Assembly: GCA_965224535.1 (NCBI GenBank)
Contig: CBDCZR010000005.1
Location: 1-64,000 of the forward strand
Length of the DNA: 64,000 nucleotides
Direction of reading: 5' to 3'
Source of the DNA: JBCDHN01 sp965224535
GTDB lineage: Bacteria; Verrucomicrobiota; Verrucomicrobiia; Verrucomicrobiales; DEV007
Positions 44,361 through 54,300 of the stretch are shown here, piece by piece. The translations under genes and the position numbers were made by a program. The notes under the pieces are model-generated. The model saw only the letters and a program-made list of their open reading frames with translations. It had not been told where the DNA came from and searched no databases. How positions within the stretch are numbered: the first letter of the stretch is position 1; the number at the start of each line of letters is the position of its first letter.

Positions 44361-47096
44361 GTGAGCCAAGCCCGCTACAGCATCGGCATCGACCTGGGCA
44401 CGACCAACTGTGCCATGGCCTACGCGCCCTTGCAGGCCAAGCGCGCCGAATCGTGCGTGTTGCCCATCCCGCAGTGGGATAGCGCGACGACGTTGATCGA
44501 GCGCGATGCCCTGCCGTCCTTCCTCTACCTGCCGGCCGATGAGGAGTTGGCTCAGCTTCGTGGGAAGGCGAAGGGCGGCGATTGGATCGTTGGTCGCTTT
44601 GCCCGGCGCCAAACCACCGTCAACCCCGCGCGCGTCGTGCATTCGGCCAAATCCTGGCTCACCAGCGCGGGTGTCGACCGCACGTCCAGGTTCCTGCCCT
44701 GGGGCTCGGAGCAAGTCGGCGAAAACGCCAAAATCTCGCCCGTGCGAGCGTCCGCCCTCCTCCTCAACTACCTGCGTGACGCGTGGAATGAGGCGCTCGG
44801 CGACGCGCCGTTCGATGCGCAGGAGATCACCGTCACCGTCCCGGCTTCGTTTGACGCGGTAGCCCAACGGCTCACGCTGGATGCGGCGCGCGAGGCCGGT
44901 TTTCCCGATGGCGTCCGGCTTTTGGAGGAGCCGCAGGCCGCGTTTTACCGTTGGCTGGAGACGCACGAGGCAGGCGGTACGCTCCAGGATTTTTTGCCAA
45001 AGTTGCCAACCCGGCCCCACACCATCCTCATCGTCGATGTGGGCGGCGGAACGTCGGATTTCAGCCTCTTCGACATCCGGGTTTGGAAAAATCGCAAGCT
45101 GCCGGTCATCAAACGCATCGCCGTGAGCGACCACATTTTGCTGGGCGGCGATAACATCGATCTGGCGCTGGCTCACATCGCGGAACCGCAGTTTGGCGAG
45201 CAACTTAGCGCCGATCAGTGGAGCCACCTGGTCGCCCAATGCCGCCGGGTCAAGGAGGACGCGCTGGCGTGCGAAATCGGCGCCGAAACGGAGGGGGACG
45301 ACTTCACGCTGGCCGTTCCCGGACGCGGATCGGGCCTGCTCGCCGGCACCTTGACGGCAAAACTAAGCCTGGCCGAAATTCGGGCGTTGCTCTTCGACGG
45401 ATTCTACCCGGAATGCGAAGCCACGGCCAAACCAGGGCGCGTCGCCTCTGGTCTGCGCGAATTTGGCCTGCCCTACGCCACGGACAGCGCCATCACCCAC
45501 CACCTTGCCGAATTCCTAACCGATCGACCAAAAATCGACGCCGTGCTCTTCAACGGCGGCAGCCTTCAGCCGGAGCGGCTTCGCCTCCGCATCACCGCCC
45601 AAATCGCGCGCTGGCAGGGCGGAAACGCGCCCGTCATCCTGGAAAACGCGCAACCCGCCCTGGCCGTGGCTCGCGGAGCGGCCAGTTACGGCTGGCTACT
45701 CCAGCACCAGGCCAGCCGCATCGAGGCCGGCGCGGCGCGAACGCTGTTTTTGCAGGTTCGGCGCGGTGAGGACGCTTCGTTAGTCTGCGTGTTGCCCAAA
45801 GGCACGGCCCAGGGCAAGGAAATCGTGCTCGACGGCCTGAATCTGAGCTTGGTCGTTAACCAACCGGTTCAATTTCAAGTCTTCAGCTCCACGCGCCCGG
45901 ACAAATTTCGCGCCGGCCAGGTGATCGATGCCGACACGGCCGATTTTCACGCCCTGCCGCCGCTGCAAACCGTCGCCAACGCCAACGATTCCGATGATTC
46001 CGGCCAAATCCCGGTCGATCTCAGCACCCGGCTCAACGCGGTCGGTTTGCTGCAAATCGAGTGCCTGCGCGGCGACGATCCCGAAACGCGCTGGCCGCTG
46101 GAATTCAACCTCCGCCAGGAGGCTTCAGACTCCGAATTTCCAATTTCCAATTTCCAATCCAGTGTTCCCGACGAAAAGCTGGAAGCCGCCCGAGCGCGGA
46201 TTTCCCATCTCTTTGGTCAGCCCTACAACAAGCGCGACAAGCTCACCCCGACGCGTCTTCTCGCCAGCCTGGAAAAAATCCTAACACAGCCAAAACACGA
46301 GTGGGACGCCCACCTTTTGCGCCAACTGTGGACCACGCACGCCGATTGCTTCGACTGGCGCTACCAATCCATCGACCACGAAGAAAGCTGGATCGCGCTG
46401 GCCGGATTTTTGCTGCGCCCCGGCTACGGCGTCGCGCTGGATGAATCGCGCATCGACCAGCTTTGGCGCGTGCAGGAGGAAGAATTCTGGTTTCCCGGCA
46501 AGCGTCTGGAAATGCAGGCGCACGTCCTCTGGCGACGCGTATCCGGCGGGCTATGCCGCGAGCGTCAGGAAGGGTTGCTCGCCCAGAGCCTGCCAAAAAT
46601 CGAGCAACAAACCAAGCCCAGCGCGGAGATCGTCCGCTTAGTCGGCGCGTTAGAGCGCGTCGCGCCCCAAACCAAGCGCAAAGTCGCCGAATTACTGGTG
46701 GAGCGAGGAAGCGCGTTAGGCCGCGAAAGCGGTTACGCCGAGCCCTACTGGGTGGCCCTAACTTTGTTGCTAAACCGAGCCCCAACCTACGCCGGCCCGG
46801 AATCCGTCCTCCCCCCGGCCTCGGTGGGGGCGGCCTTCGAGCGGGTTCGCGATTTTGACTGGAAAACCCAGGTTCACGCCGCGTTAGTCCCCGCCTTCCT
46901 GCGAGCCGCCCGAATCGTCGACAACCGCGCGCTGGATTTACCCAAAAAGCTGCGAGGCGAGATCGTGCGCAAATTGAAAGGTGCGGGAGTCCCGCCGGTG
47001 AAGCTGGCGCCGCTAGAAACCTACGTCCCAGTCGCCAAAGCCGAGCAAGCGAGTTTGTTTGGCGAGGCGCTGCCGCCGGGGTTGGTTTTGGGGTGA
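44361..47096 (+). CDS. Hsp70-family ATPase, long form
   Basis: A 911-residue protein with a GTG start. The Hsp70/actin-like ATPase has IGIDLGTTNCAMAY (phosphate 1), EEPQAAFYRW, VDVGGGTSDFSLF (phosphate 2) and VLFNGGSLQP (adenosine region). The substrate-binding part differs from DnaK. Instead there is a helical C-terminal region of about 300 residues like that in the YegD/DUF3731-bearing long Hsp70-like proteins. No grpE or dnaJ lies nearby. It is probably a specialised chaperone-like ATPase, with an unknown client. Confidence 0.85.
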   Translation: MSQARYSIGIDLGTTNCAMAYAPLQAKRAESCVLPIPQWDSATTLIERDALPSFLYLPADEELAQLRGKAKGGDWIVGRFARRQTTVNPARVVHSAKSWLTSAGVDRTSRFLPWGSEQVGENAKISPVRASALLLNYLRDAWNEALGDAPFDAQEITVTVPASFDAVAQRLTLDAAREAGFPDGVRLLEEPQAAFYRWLETHEAGGTLQDFLPKLPTRPHTILIVDVGGGTSDFSLFDIRVWKNRKLPVIKRIAVSDHILLGGDNIDLALAHIAEPQFGEQLSADQWSHLVAQCRRVKEDALACEIGAETEGDDFTLAVPGRGSGLLAGTLTAKLSLAEIRALLFDGFYPECEATAKPGRVASGLREFGLPYATDSAITHHLAEFLTDRPKIDAVLFNGGSLQPERLRLRITAQIARWQGGNAPVILENAQPALAVARGAASYGWLLQHQASRIEAGAARTLFLQVRRGEDASLVCVLPKGTAQGKEIVLDGLNLSLVVNQPVQFQVFSSTRPDKFRAGQVIDADTADFHALPPLQTVANANDSDDSGQIPVDLSTRLNAVGLLQIECLRGDDPETRWPLEFNLRQEASDSEFPISNFQSSVPDEKLEAARARISHLFGQPYNKRDKLTPTRLLASLEKILTQPKHEWDAHLLRQLWTTHADCFDWRYQSIDHEESWIALAGFLLRPGYGVALDESRIDQLWRVQEEEFWFPGKRLEMQAHVLWRRVSGGLCRERQEGLLAQSLPKIEQQTKPSAEIVRLVGALERVAPQTKRKVAELLVERGSALGRESGYAEPYWVALTLLLNRAPTYAGPESVLPPASVGAAFERVRDFDWKTQVHAALVPAFLRAARIVDNRALDLPKKLRGEIVRKLKGAGVPPVKLAPLETYVPVAKAEQASLFGEALPPGLVLG

Positions 47097-47109
47097 AATG
47101 AAGCAGTTG

Positions 47110-47387
47110 AAACTCTAACTAGCTGCATTGCGGCAGCGCAAAAATCTTCGCCCGCGGCTCACCGCCAAGTGGCTTCTGGTGCGCAGTCTCTACGAACACG
47201 GCTACGCCACGGAGGACATCCAGCGAAGCGCTTCAGCAATGTTCCCGCGGATTTGGACACGCGGTTGGAACGATTGAATCACGCGCAGGCGGAGGATTTG
47301 AGCCTCGATTTGCTGGACTTCAAGGCGTTGGGCGATCTCCAAGCATGGCTTGATTCCAGGGAAATCGGCCTAACCAAATCAGCTTAG
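47110..47387 (+). pseudogene. C-terminal Rpn/DUF4351-type remnant
   Basis: Frames read KWLLVRSLYEHGYATEDIQ then, after a shift near 47,225, FSNVPADLDTRL, LSLDLLDFKALGDLQAWLD. This matches the C-terminal tail of Rpn-family putative transposases. The nuclease domain is absent. It is a deletion remnant. Confidence 0.55.
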
Positions 47388-47479
47388 CCTGAAAAGCACG
47401 ATTCTCCCTCGCGTCCCACTGCCGAAAGCGTGATTTTCCCGGTTTACACCGCCGTTCCTTGCACGCATCCTAACCGGCG

Positions 47480-48157
47480 ATGAAAATTCACGCCCAATTC
47501 TTGTCCCTCGCCGGAATCGCGGCCGCCGTCACGCTGTCGAGTTGCTCCAGCGTCGTCAGCGAGTTCGATTCCAAAGCCTATCGCTCTTCCAACCCCAGTG
47601 CGGTGAAAGTCCGGGTCAGCCTGGAGCAAAAAATGGCCTACGTGACTGAGGGCGACAAACTGTTGCTGGTTACCCCTGTCACCATCGGCACGCCGCAAAA
47701 TCCCACGCCGAAGGGCACGTTCAAGGTCTTTCGCAAGATCGAGGACAAGCGCAGCTACACCTACGGCTTCCACGTCGGCCAAAATTCCATCCGCCCCGGG
47801 AAAAGCGCCAACACGCCCCGCGGCCATCGCTACGTGGGCTACCCCATGCCGTACTGGGTGGAATTTCACCCCGGCTACGGTTTCCACAGCGGCGGGGTTT
47901 GGCCCGTGCCGCGCTCGCACGGCTGCCTGCGGGTGCATCAAAACGTGGCGCCCAAGTTTTTTCACCTCGTGAAAACGGGCACGCCGGTCTACATCGCGGA
48001 CCGGCTGCCGGAGGATCAAACCATCGGCCGCAGAATCAAGCGCCCCACCGATTACGAGGACCCCGATCCACCAGCCAGCCTGCTAATCACCGAAAAAGCC
48101 TTCACCAAGCCGGTGGGGCCCCTGTTCGAGGAAGGCCCTCCGCCCACGATCCGGTGA
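47480..48157 (+). CDS. L,D-transpeptidase (YkuD) lipoprotein
   Basis: A 225-residue lipoprotein. The signal sequence ends in a lipobox LSSC near residue 21. The YkuD domain has GTPQNPTPKGTF, then HSGG and SHGCLRVH with the catalytic His and Cys. Such enzymes make 3-3 cross-links in peptidoglycan or attach lipoproteins. The protein would sit in the outer membrane or periplasmic face of the inner membrane. Its stop is four bases from the ispH ATG, so the two are coupled. Confidence 0.88.
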   Translation: MKIHAQFLSLAGIAAAVTLSSCSSVVSEFDSKAYRSSNPSAVKVRVSLEQKMAYVTEGDKLLLVTPVTIGTPQNPTPKGTFKVFRKIEDKRSYTYGFHVGQNSIRPGKSANTPRGHRYVGYPMPYWVEFHPGYGFHSGGVWPVPRSHGCLRVHQNVAPKFFHLVKTGTPVYIADRLPEDQTIGRRIKRPTDYEDPDPPASLLITEKAFTKPVGPLFEEGPPPTIR

Positions 48158-48161
48158 AGTG

Positions 48162-49391
48162 ATGCCGGCAACCACGACATCCCAGCCAAAACGCGTCAAC
48201 GTCCGCCGGCCGGAGGTGATGGAGCGCGTTCAGGCGGAGGTGGAGGTCCACTACCGCAGCACGATCGTGGAAAAAGTCCGCGCCCGCGGCGGCCGGCTGG
48301 AAATCGACAACACCACGGTGCTGCTGGCCAAGGAATTCGGCTTCTGCTACGGGGTGGAGCGCGCCATCGATCTGGCTTACGCGGCGCGGAAGGTTTTCGA
48401 GGACAAAAACATCTACCTCATCGGCGAAATCATCCACAACCCGGAGGTGAACCGGCAATTGATGGAGATGGGGATCAAAAACGTCGTTGGCCCGGGCCGC
48501 GACGCGGCCATCGCCGATTTGGGGCCGGAAGACGTGGTCATCGTGCCGGCGTTCGGGACGACGGTGGAGACGATGAACGAGCTGAACGAGCGCGGCGTCC
48601 AGATCATCGACACCACCTGCGGCGACGTGATGAGCGTGTGGAAACGAGTGCGAAAATACGCCAAAACCCAGGCCACCTCCATCATCCACGGCAAGGCCTA
48701 CCACGAGGAAACCAAGGCCACGGCATCCCGCGCGATGGGCGCCGACCGCCGCGGCCACTACCTGGTGGTGCTGAACCTGGACGAGACCGACGATGTCTGC
48801 GACTACATCCGCACCGGTGGAGACCGGGCCGAGTTTTTGGCCAAATTTGAGGGCGCCCACTCCGATGGGTTCGATCCCGACCTTCACCTGCGCCAAATCG
48901 GCGTGGCCAACCAGACCACCATGCTCAAAAGCGAGACCGAGGAGATGCAACGCCGCCTGCGCCAGGCGGTTTGCGACCGCGATGAGGGAGAAACGGCCAA
49001 TTTCCAGAATTTCGACACCATTTGCGGCGCAACGCAGGAACGTCAGGATGCCTTGCACGACATGCTGACCCATCCCATGGATATGCTACTCGTCGTAGGC
49101 GGTTACAATAGCTCCAACACCAGCCAACTGGTGAAAATCGGTGGCGAACACGTCCCGTCGTTCTTCATCCGCACCTCCGATTGCTTGCGCTCGCTCAGCG
49201 AGATCCTCCACTTTGACCTGGAGCGCAAGGAGGAGCTAACCAGCTACACCGACGTCCTGAAATCTGACGAGCGTCCCGTCACCATCGGCATCACCGCCGG
49301 AGCTTCCTGCCCGAACAACCTCATCGAGCAAACGATCCTGAAAGTGTTCGAGCTACGAGGCATCGGCCGCGAGCGAGTCGAGGCTGCCTGA
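48162..49391 (+). CDS. ispH: 4-hydroxy-3-methylbut-2-enyl diphosphate reductase
   Basis: A 409-residue enzyme of the last step of the MEP isoprenoid pathway. The three iron-sulfur cysteines are in FGFCYGVERA, DTTCGDV and GASCPNN. GEIIHNPEVN and TTVETMNEL are substrate-site motifs, and VVGGYNSSNT contributes further contacts. It is longer than the E. coli protein, with an N-terminal extension of about 45 residues and an insert after the second Cys, the form found in cyanobacteria and plants. The product feeds uppS. The ATG at 48,162 is preferred over a GTG one codon earlier. Confidence 0.93.
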   Translation: MPATTTSQPKRVNVRRPEVMERVQAEVEVHYRSTIVEKVRARGGRLEIDNTTVLLAKEFGFCYGVERAIDLAYAARKVFEDKNIYLIGEIIHNPEVNRQLMEMGIKNVVGPGRDAAIADLGPEDVVIVPAFGTTVETMNELNERGVQIIDTTCGDVMSVWKRVRKYAKTQATSIIHGKAYHEETKATASRAMGADRRGHYLVVLNLDETDDVCDYIRTGGDRAEFLAKFEGAHSDGFDPDLHLRQIGVANQTTMLKSETEEMQRRLRQAVCDRDEGETANFQNFDTICGATQERQDALHDMLTHPMDMLLVVGGYNSSNTSQLVKIGGEHVPSFFIRTSDCLRSLSEILHFDLERKEELTSYTDVLKSDERPVTIGITAGASCPNNLIEQTILKVFELRGIGRERVEAA

Positions 49392-50157
49392 GCCCGAACC
49401 GGCCGAATAGTCCACCGAAACCAGGCAAAGCCCGTCCGGAGGTGCGGCGAGAGGCGATTTTTTGCCCGTAGCCGGGTTTTCCAGCAAATCCTGGATTTCC
49501 GGGATCGAAACGCCGCCTTGCGCGCAACGAATCGCAGCGCCGACGATGAGGCGGACCATTTTGTAGAGAAAACCGCTACCGTGGAAGCTAAGCCGGATAC
49601 GATTTGGCTGCGTTTGCAGGTTTGCGCGAAAAATCCGGCGCCGGGTGTTGTCCGGATTTGATTCCGCATCCCCGCGGTTGGCCGCGAACGCGGCGAAATC
49701 GTGCTCGCCCTCAAACAACGCGGCAAGTTCGGTCAGCTTCGACAAATCCGGCTTTTTCGGCACGTGCCAGGACAGCCCCGCCAGCAACGGCGGCAAAACC
49801 GGGCCGGTGAACAGGTCGTAGCGATACGTCTTGCCGCAGGCGTCGAATTGCGCGTGAAACGACGCATCCGCCGGCTCGCAATCCATGACCCGAACGGTGC
49901 GCGGCAGTTTGGTGTTCAGCGCGCGCAGCCAGGCCGCGCCATCCATCTTTAGCCGCTCCGGCGCGTCGAAATGGGCGACCTGCCCCAGCGCATGAACCCC
50001 GGCATCGGTTCGCCCGGAGCCATGGACCGCGCCCGCTTCCGGATGAACCCGCCCGCGCCGCCGCGTTGAGGTGATCCTGGATCGTGTTGCCGCCAGGCTG
50101 GCTCTGCCAACCCGCAAACGGGCGGCCGTCGTAGGCGATGGTGAGTTTGAAGCGCAT
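49353..50157 (-). CDS. truA: tRNA pseudouridine synthase A, frameshifted
   Basis: TruA starts at 50,157 (MRFKLTIAYDGRPFAGWQ) and runs to about 50,065 before changing frame. From there PEAGAVHGSGRTDAGVHALG carries the catalytic Asp, and YRYDLFTG and GSGFLYKMVRLIVG complete the family. The break is at a CGCGGGCGGG run, where removing one G restores HLNAAARR-VHPEAG. It modifies U38-40 in tRNA anticodon arms. The 3' end overlaps the end of ispH by 39 bases on the opposite strand. A single-base sequencing error is more likely than real loss of a conserved gene. Confidence 0.85.
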
Positions 50158-50171
50158 TTTTGGGGAAAAAC

Positions 50172-50227
50172 TCGAAATTCGAAACTCGAAACTCGAAATT
50201 CGAAATTCGAAATTCGAAATTCGAGAT
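50172..50227. repeat. 7-bp tandem repeat (CGAAATT/CGAAACT)
   Basis: About eight head-to-tail copies of CGAAATT or CGAAACT lie directly upstream of truA. Similar TTCGGATTTC units recur just before rlmN (50,290-50,320). It is a simple non-coding repeat in the divergent promoter region of truA and rlmN. Confidence 0.8.
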
Positions 50228-50323
50228 CAAAATTCACAGAGCCGGCCGGCGATTCCGGGCTCGAAACTCGGAGTCCCGTAGCTTAGGGTCGATCCTTTCG
50301 GATTTCGAGTTTCGGATTTCAAA

Positions 50324-51373
50324 ATGCTCCTGACCTCTCAAAACCTGCAAACCCTCGAATCGACCCTAACCACCCTGGGTGAGCCGAAATTCCGCGCCCG
50401 GCAATTGGCGCAGTGGATCTACGGAAAACGGACCGCCGATTTCGCGCAAATGACCAACCTCAGCCTGGGTTTGCGCGAAAAACTCGCCGCCGGCTTCAAA
50501 TTGCGCTCCCTCACCCTGACACGCACCCAAGGCGCCGACGATTCGACCCGCAAATTCCTCTTTCGCCTCAAAGACGGCCGCTTCATCGAGACCGTCCTCA
50601 TTCCGGCGAATCCCGCGCTTTACGGCCAGGCTTCCGACCGCCACACCCTCTGCGTTTCCAGCCAGGTGGGGTGCGCGTACGATTGCAAATTCTGCGCCAG
50701 CGGCCTGGCCGGTTTTACCCGCAACCTGGAGCCCGGCGAGATTGTGGAGCAAGTCCTCCAGGCCGAAGCCGAGAGCGGCCGGCGCGTCGATAACGTCGTT
50801 TTCATGGGCATGGGCGAACCGCTGGCCAACCTGACCAACGTCCTCACCGCCATCGAGATCCTCAACGCTCCGTGGGGCGTCGGCATCGGCGCGCGGCACA
50901 TGACCGTCTCCACCTCCGGCTTGGCCCCGCAGATCGAAAAATTCGCCGATTGGCCGCTGCAAATCCGCCTTGCCGTCAGTTTGCACGGCGCGACCGACGC
51001 CGTGCGGGAACGGATTATGCCCGTGAACGCCAAATACCCGCTCGACCGTCTTTTTGAGGCGCTCACCTACTTTTCTCGGCGCAAAAGGCAGAAAATCACC
51101 TTCGAGTACATCCTCATCGCCGGCATCAACGACGGCCTGGAGCAAGCCGAACTCCTCGCCCATCGCGCACGCTCGCTGCGTGCCAAAATCAACCTCATCC
51201 CCTACAACACGGTGGATGGATTGCCGTGGAAACGGCCGGCCGAAACGCATCAAGACGCCTTTCTCGCCATTCTGCGCCGCGGCGGGCTTCAAGCGACCTT
51301 GCGCCGGGAAAAAGGCCACGATATCGACGCGGCATGCGGGCAATTGCGGCTGAAAGAGGAGGGGTTGGGGTGA
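50324..51373 (+). CDS. rlmN: 23S rRNA m2A2503 / tRNA m2A37 methyltransferase
   Basis: A 349-residue radical SAM enzyme. The cluster-binding motif is GCAYDCKFCASG, with CxxxCxxC spacing. VVFMGMGEPLANL and MTVSTSGLAP are the SAM-contact motifs, and the second catalytic Cys lies in GHDIDAACGQLR near the end. The N-terminal helical domain (FRARQLAQWIYGK) is typical. Length matches the family. It methylates adenine C2 in 23S rRNA and some tRNAs. Confidence 0.93.
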   Translation: MLLTSQNLQTLESTLTTLGEPKFRARQLAQWIYGKRTADFAQMTNLSLGLREKLAAGFKLRSLTLTRTQGADDSTRKFLFRLKDGRFIETVLIPANPALYGQASDRHTLCVSSQVGCAYDCKFCASGLAGFTRNLEPGEIVEQVLQAEAESGRRVDNVVFMGMGEPLANLTNVLTAIEILNAPWGVGIGARHMTVSTSGLAPQIEKFADWPLQIRLAVSLHGATDAVRERIMPVNAKYPLDRLFEALTYFSRRKRQKITFEYILIAGINDGLEQAELLAHRARSLRAKINLIPYNTVDGLPWKRPAETHQDAFLAILRRGGLQATLRREKGHDIDAACGQLRLKEEGLG

Positions 51374-51384
51374 GGCGTAAAATG

Positions 51385-51480
51385 AAGGGACTGAAGGGAC
51401 TGAAGGGACTGAAGGGACCTAAAAGCTCCGGTTCGGGAACAGCGTCCCTTGGGTCCCTTCCGTCCCTTAAGTCCCCTTCC
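51385..51480. terminator. Repeat-based stem-loop between convergent genes
   Basis: Four copies of a 9-bp unit (GGACTGAAG) are followed about 25 bases later by three CCCTT-containing units (GTCCCTT). These can pair with the first set to form a long GGGAC/GTCCC stem. It lies between rlmN and the convergent VWA gene and could terminate both. It lacks a clear T-run. Confidence 0.4.
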
Positions 51481-51481
51481 C

Positions 51482-52705
51482 TCACGAATTCGCCACGTAG
51501 GCGGAGACCATCCCACGTTTCGCCAAATCCGCCGCCAAATTGCTCCAGGGGCCTATTTGGTTGAACAGCCACAAAATCCGGGTTCTGCGGTTTTTTCGCG
51601 GCAAATCCGGCATGGGCGCGTAACCGTCGGTGAAGAGGATGAGGCCGTCATAACCGGGGTGCTCGTCCAGGTAGTCCATAACCGGCTGAAAGTCGGTCCC
51701 GCCGCGGCCTAACACTTGCACCTCATGGCGGGCGCGCTTCAGTTCCAGCGGTTTTCCGCGCACCTCGGTGTCGAATTGGATGACGTCGATGCCCTCGATG
51801 CCGTATTTGAAGAGGCGGTTGACGATGGAAAACGCCACGCGCACGTCTTGGCTGCTGACCGAGCCGCTGACGTCCACGGCCATGAGCAAATTGGTCGAAA
51901 ATTCGCGCCGGCTGCCCATGTAAGCGAAGCCGTAGCGCCGATTCGGCTTCATGCGCGTCAGCCTCCGTTGGGAGCTGAGGATGCTGGCCCGAAACGCGCG
52001 CAGCAGCTTGCGGTAGTCGACCTTGGGACGCAGCGTGGCGAGGATGTGTTCGCGCAAATTGCCGGGCAGCGAGCCCCAATCCTGACCACGCTCGATTTCC
52101 GTGATCACCACGTTGATTTGCTCGGTTTGCAGGAGATCCTCGTCCCAATCGCGCGCGTTTTCCTCGCCCGAGGCGCGGTAGCAGGCTAACGGATTCTGCT
52201 CGCCATCCGATTCATCCGAACCTCCCGAACTGCTCGATCCGCCCGAACCGCCTGATTGGTCCAAAGCACCCGAGCTGCCTGATTCTTCCGTCTCGCCATG
52301 ATTCAGCAGTTGCTTGTAGTAGTACTCGAAAAACTGCGCGTCGTGCTCGCGATCGCCAAAAACGTCCACAGCCCGCGGCAACGGCAACGACGTTGGCAGG
52401 TGCTCCTTGATCGTCAAATTGCTCGCGGCGAAGGCCACGGCGGCGTTCGGCATTTGGCGCTCGTAGGGGTGTTTGAGCAGAATCCGCGTCGCCTCCACCC
52501 GCATCACCTCGGCGAGCGTTTTGGCGTCTAGCGCGTCGAAAAACAACGGGTTGTACTCGATTTTTCCGCGCCCAACACGCACGGAGGCGATTTTTGGCTC
52601 GGCGCGGACGTGATGGGTCGTCCAGGCCAAAAACAGGGCCGGTTCCTTGAGAAACCACTGCTCCACGACCTCTTGAATCCGCTCGCTGGCTGGTTTTCGC
52701 CTCAT
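51482..52705 (-). CDS. VWA/metallopeptidase-like partner of MoxR ATPase (DUF2201 type)
   Basis: A 407-residue protein. The N-terminal part resembles the putative metallopeptidase domain of DUF2201 proteins (EVMRVEATRILLKHPYER, with EA..IL.H in place of a clear HExxH). A Gly/Ser-rich linker follows. The C-terminal VWA-like domain has the MIDAS-type DVSGSVS, a later Thr in GRGGTDFQPV and Asp in LFTDGY. Its ATG overlaps the stop of the AAA+ gene (ATGA). Such pairs act as ATP-driven assembly or maturation machines, with a client unknown here. Confidence 0.8.
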   Translation of the reverse strand: MRRKPASERIQEVVEQWFLKEPALFLAWTTHHVRAEPKIASVRVGRGKIEYNPLFFDALDAKTLAEVMRVEATRILLKHPYERQMPNAAVAFAASNLTIKEHLPTSLPLPRAVDVFGDREHDAQFFEYYYKQLLNHGETEESGSSGALDQSGGSGGSSSSGGSDESDGEQNPLACYRASGEENARDWDEDLLQTEQINVVITEIERGQDWGSLPGNLREHILATLRPKVDYRKLLRAFRASILSSQRRLTRMKPNRRYGFAYMGSRREFSTNLLMAVDVSGSVSSQDVRVAFSIVNRLFKYGIEGIDVIQFDTEVRGKPLELKRARHEVQVLGRGGTDFQPVMDYLDEHPGYDGLILFTDGYAPMPDLPRKNRRTRILWLFNQIGPWSNLAADLAKRGMVSAYVANS

Positions 52706-54150
52706 TTCAGCTCGATCCCCTTCACGTAGCTGGTCATGAGGTCCAAAATCGGCTGCGACCCAAACAGGACCAGGCTGACGTTGTCGAACCTGGGGTCGTT
52801 GAGCTTGCTCGCCAGGTACGCGAGAACCTCGTTTTGCTGGTTGTCGCGCATCAGTTCCAGGTAGCCGAGCATGTTTTTGAGCACCGTCTTCTTTTCCGCG
52901 GCTTTGAGCTTTTGCGCCTGCATCCAGAGCAGCATTTGCTCGTTCAGGTTGGCTAAATCCGGCACTTGGAGCCTTTTCAGCTTGGGCTTGGCCTTGCCGA
53001 AACGCAGCAAAACGTCTTCCGGCAGCAACTCCGGCCGTTTGCGCGCCTGGCGGAAAAACTCGACCGCGGCGGGGGACCCGATGATGCCGGCGGTGAGCTT
53101 CAGGAGGATGTCGTCCAGCGTTTTTTGCCCGGCAAGGAGCCGCGCCACGCGTTCCCAGCCTCGGCGGTCGGGCGATTTTTCCAAATCCGCGCCGGCCACA
53201 GCCACACCGGGCTCGCCGGTTTGACGGGAGGGCGTTCCATCCAGCCAACCGGGGTTTTCCTGGATAAATTGGACCACGCGCGCGTCCAACTCGCGATCCG
53301 TCGCCCAAACCAGCCAATCATCCACGGTGGGGGCGAATTCGTAGATGTTGAAGCGCGAAACCAGGGCCGGATCCAGATCGGTGAGCTGATACTCGTCACC
53401 CTCGTTGACGGCGGCGATGACGTAGCTGCCAGCGGGCAATTGCTTGCCGGCCAGGCGGCGATTCAGCGTTAGATCCATGACCGATTGCAGCACCTCCGGC
53501 CGCGCCCGGTTCAATTCGTCCAAAAACAGCACGATCGGCTGATCCGGCTCGGGCCACCAGTAGGGAGGGATGAAGTCGGTGCGGCCCTGTTTTTCGTCGA
53601 TTCGCAGCAGACCGATCAAATCGCCCGGGTCGGCCATTTGGCCCAAAAACAGCGCCACCACGCGCCGGCCTAACGCTTCGTGGTAAGCGCGAATGACCTC
53701 CGATTTTCCGATGCCGTGTCGGCCCACCAGCATGATGTTCTGCTCCGCCGGGGTCAGTTCCAGGATTTTGCGCAATTCCTGCGCGTCGATTTTGATGGAT
53801 GCCATGGTGATGTTGTCGCTCCGCTGCCAATAAGCCTGGTAACTGGCGTGGGGAATCCTGGAGCCCTCCGGAAACCCCACCTCAAAGTGGTCCTCGCGCG
53901 ACCACCTCGACAACTGCTCGGGTGTCCGCAGGCCGATCCGGACTTGCCGGATTTCCTCGGATTTTCTGGTCTCCGGGTTGTATTTGGTCGAGATTTTGGC
54001 GGAAACGCCGTCTTGCCGCTCAAACTGCGCCTTTACATCCGCCAGCCACTTCTTTTGCTTGGAAATGGCGACGGTGATCGGCTTATTTTCGGGGTTAGCG
54101 AAGGATTCGCGCAAAAATTTCCGCATCGTGGCGCTGCTCAAAATGCTCAT
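52702..54150 (-). CDS. MoxR-type AAA+ ATPase
   Basis: A 482-residue protein. An extra N-terminal domain of about 125 residues (starting MSILSSATMRKF) precedes the AAA+ core. Walker A is VGRHGIGKSEV, Walker B is IVLFLDELNRA, sensor 1 is VIAAVNEG, and LDPALVSRFN holds the arginine finger. This is a MoxR/ATP-dependent chaperone family member that normally works with the VWA protein encoded directly downstream. Confidence 0.85.
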   Translation of the reverse strand: MSILSSATMRKFLRESFANPENKPITVAISKQKKWLADVKAQFERQDGVSAKISTKYNPETRKSEEIRQVRIGLRTPEQLSRWSREDHFEVGFPEGSRIPHASYQAYWQRSDNITMASIKIDAQELRKILELTPAEQNIMLVGRHGIGKSEVIRAYHEALGRRVVALFLGQMADPGDLIGLLRIDEKQGRTDFIPPYWWPEPDQPIVLFLDELNRARPEVLQSVMDLTLNRRLAGKQLPAGSYVIAAVNEGDEYQLTDLDPALVSRFNIYEFAPTVDDWLVWATDRELDARVVQFIQENPGWLDGTPSRQTGEPGVAVAGADLEKSPDRRGWERVARLLAGQKTLDDILLKLTAGIIGSPAAVEFFRQARKRPELLPEDVLLRFGKAKPKLKRLQVPDLANLNEQMLLWMQAQKLKAAEKKTVLKNMLGYLELMRDNQQNEVLAYLASKLNDPRFDNVSLVLFGSQPILDLMTSYVKGIELK

Positions 54151-54300
54151 CAGTCCGACAACATGGGGCCGTCAGATGGGTTGGGCAACCCGCGAATGGG
54201 TCAACGATAGGGTGCGTGGCGGAATATTTGGCGTGGGGTCCAACCGGGTGTTTGCAGCCGTTTGACGTGCGGTTATGGTAGTTGCGAACGACAAAACTTC

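Noticed and set aside
48102..49073. Minus-strand frame across ispH
   Set aside because: ispH on the plus strand has all three cluster cysteines. The other frame is a shadow.
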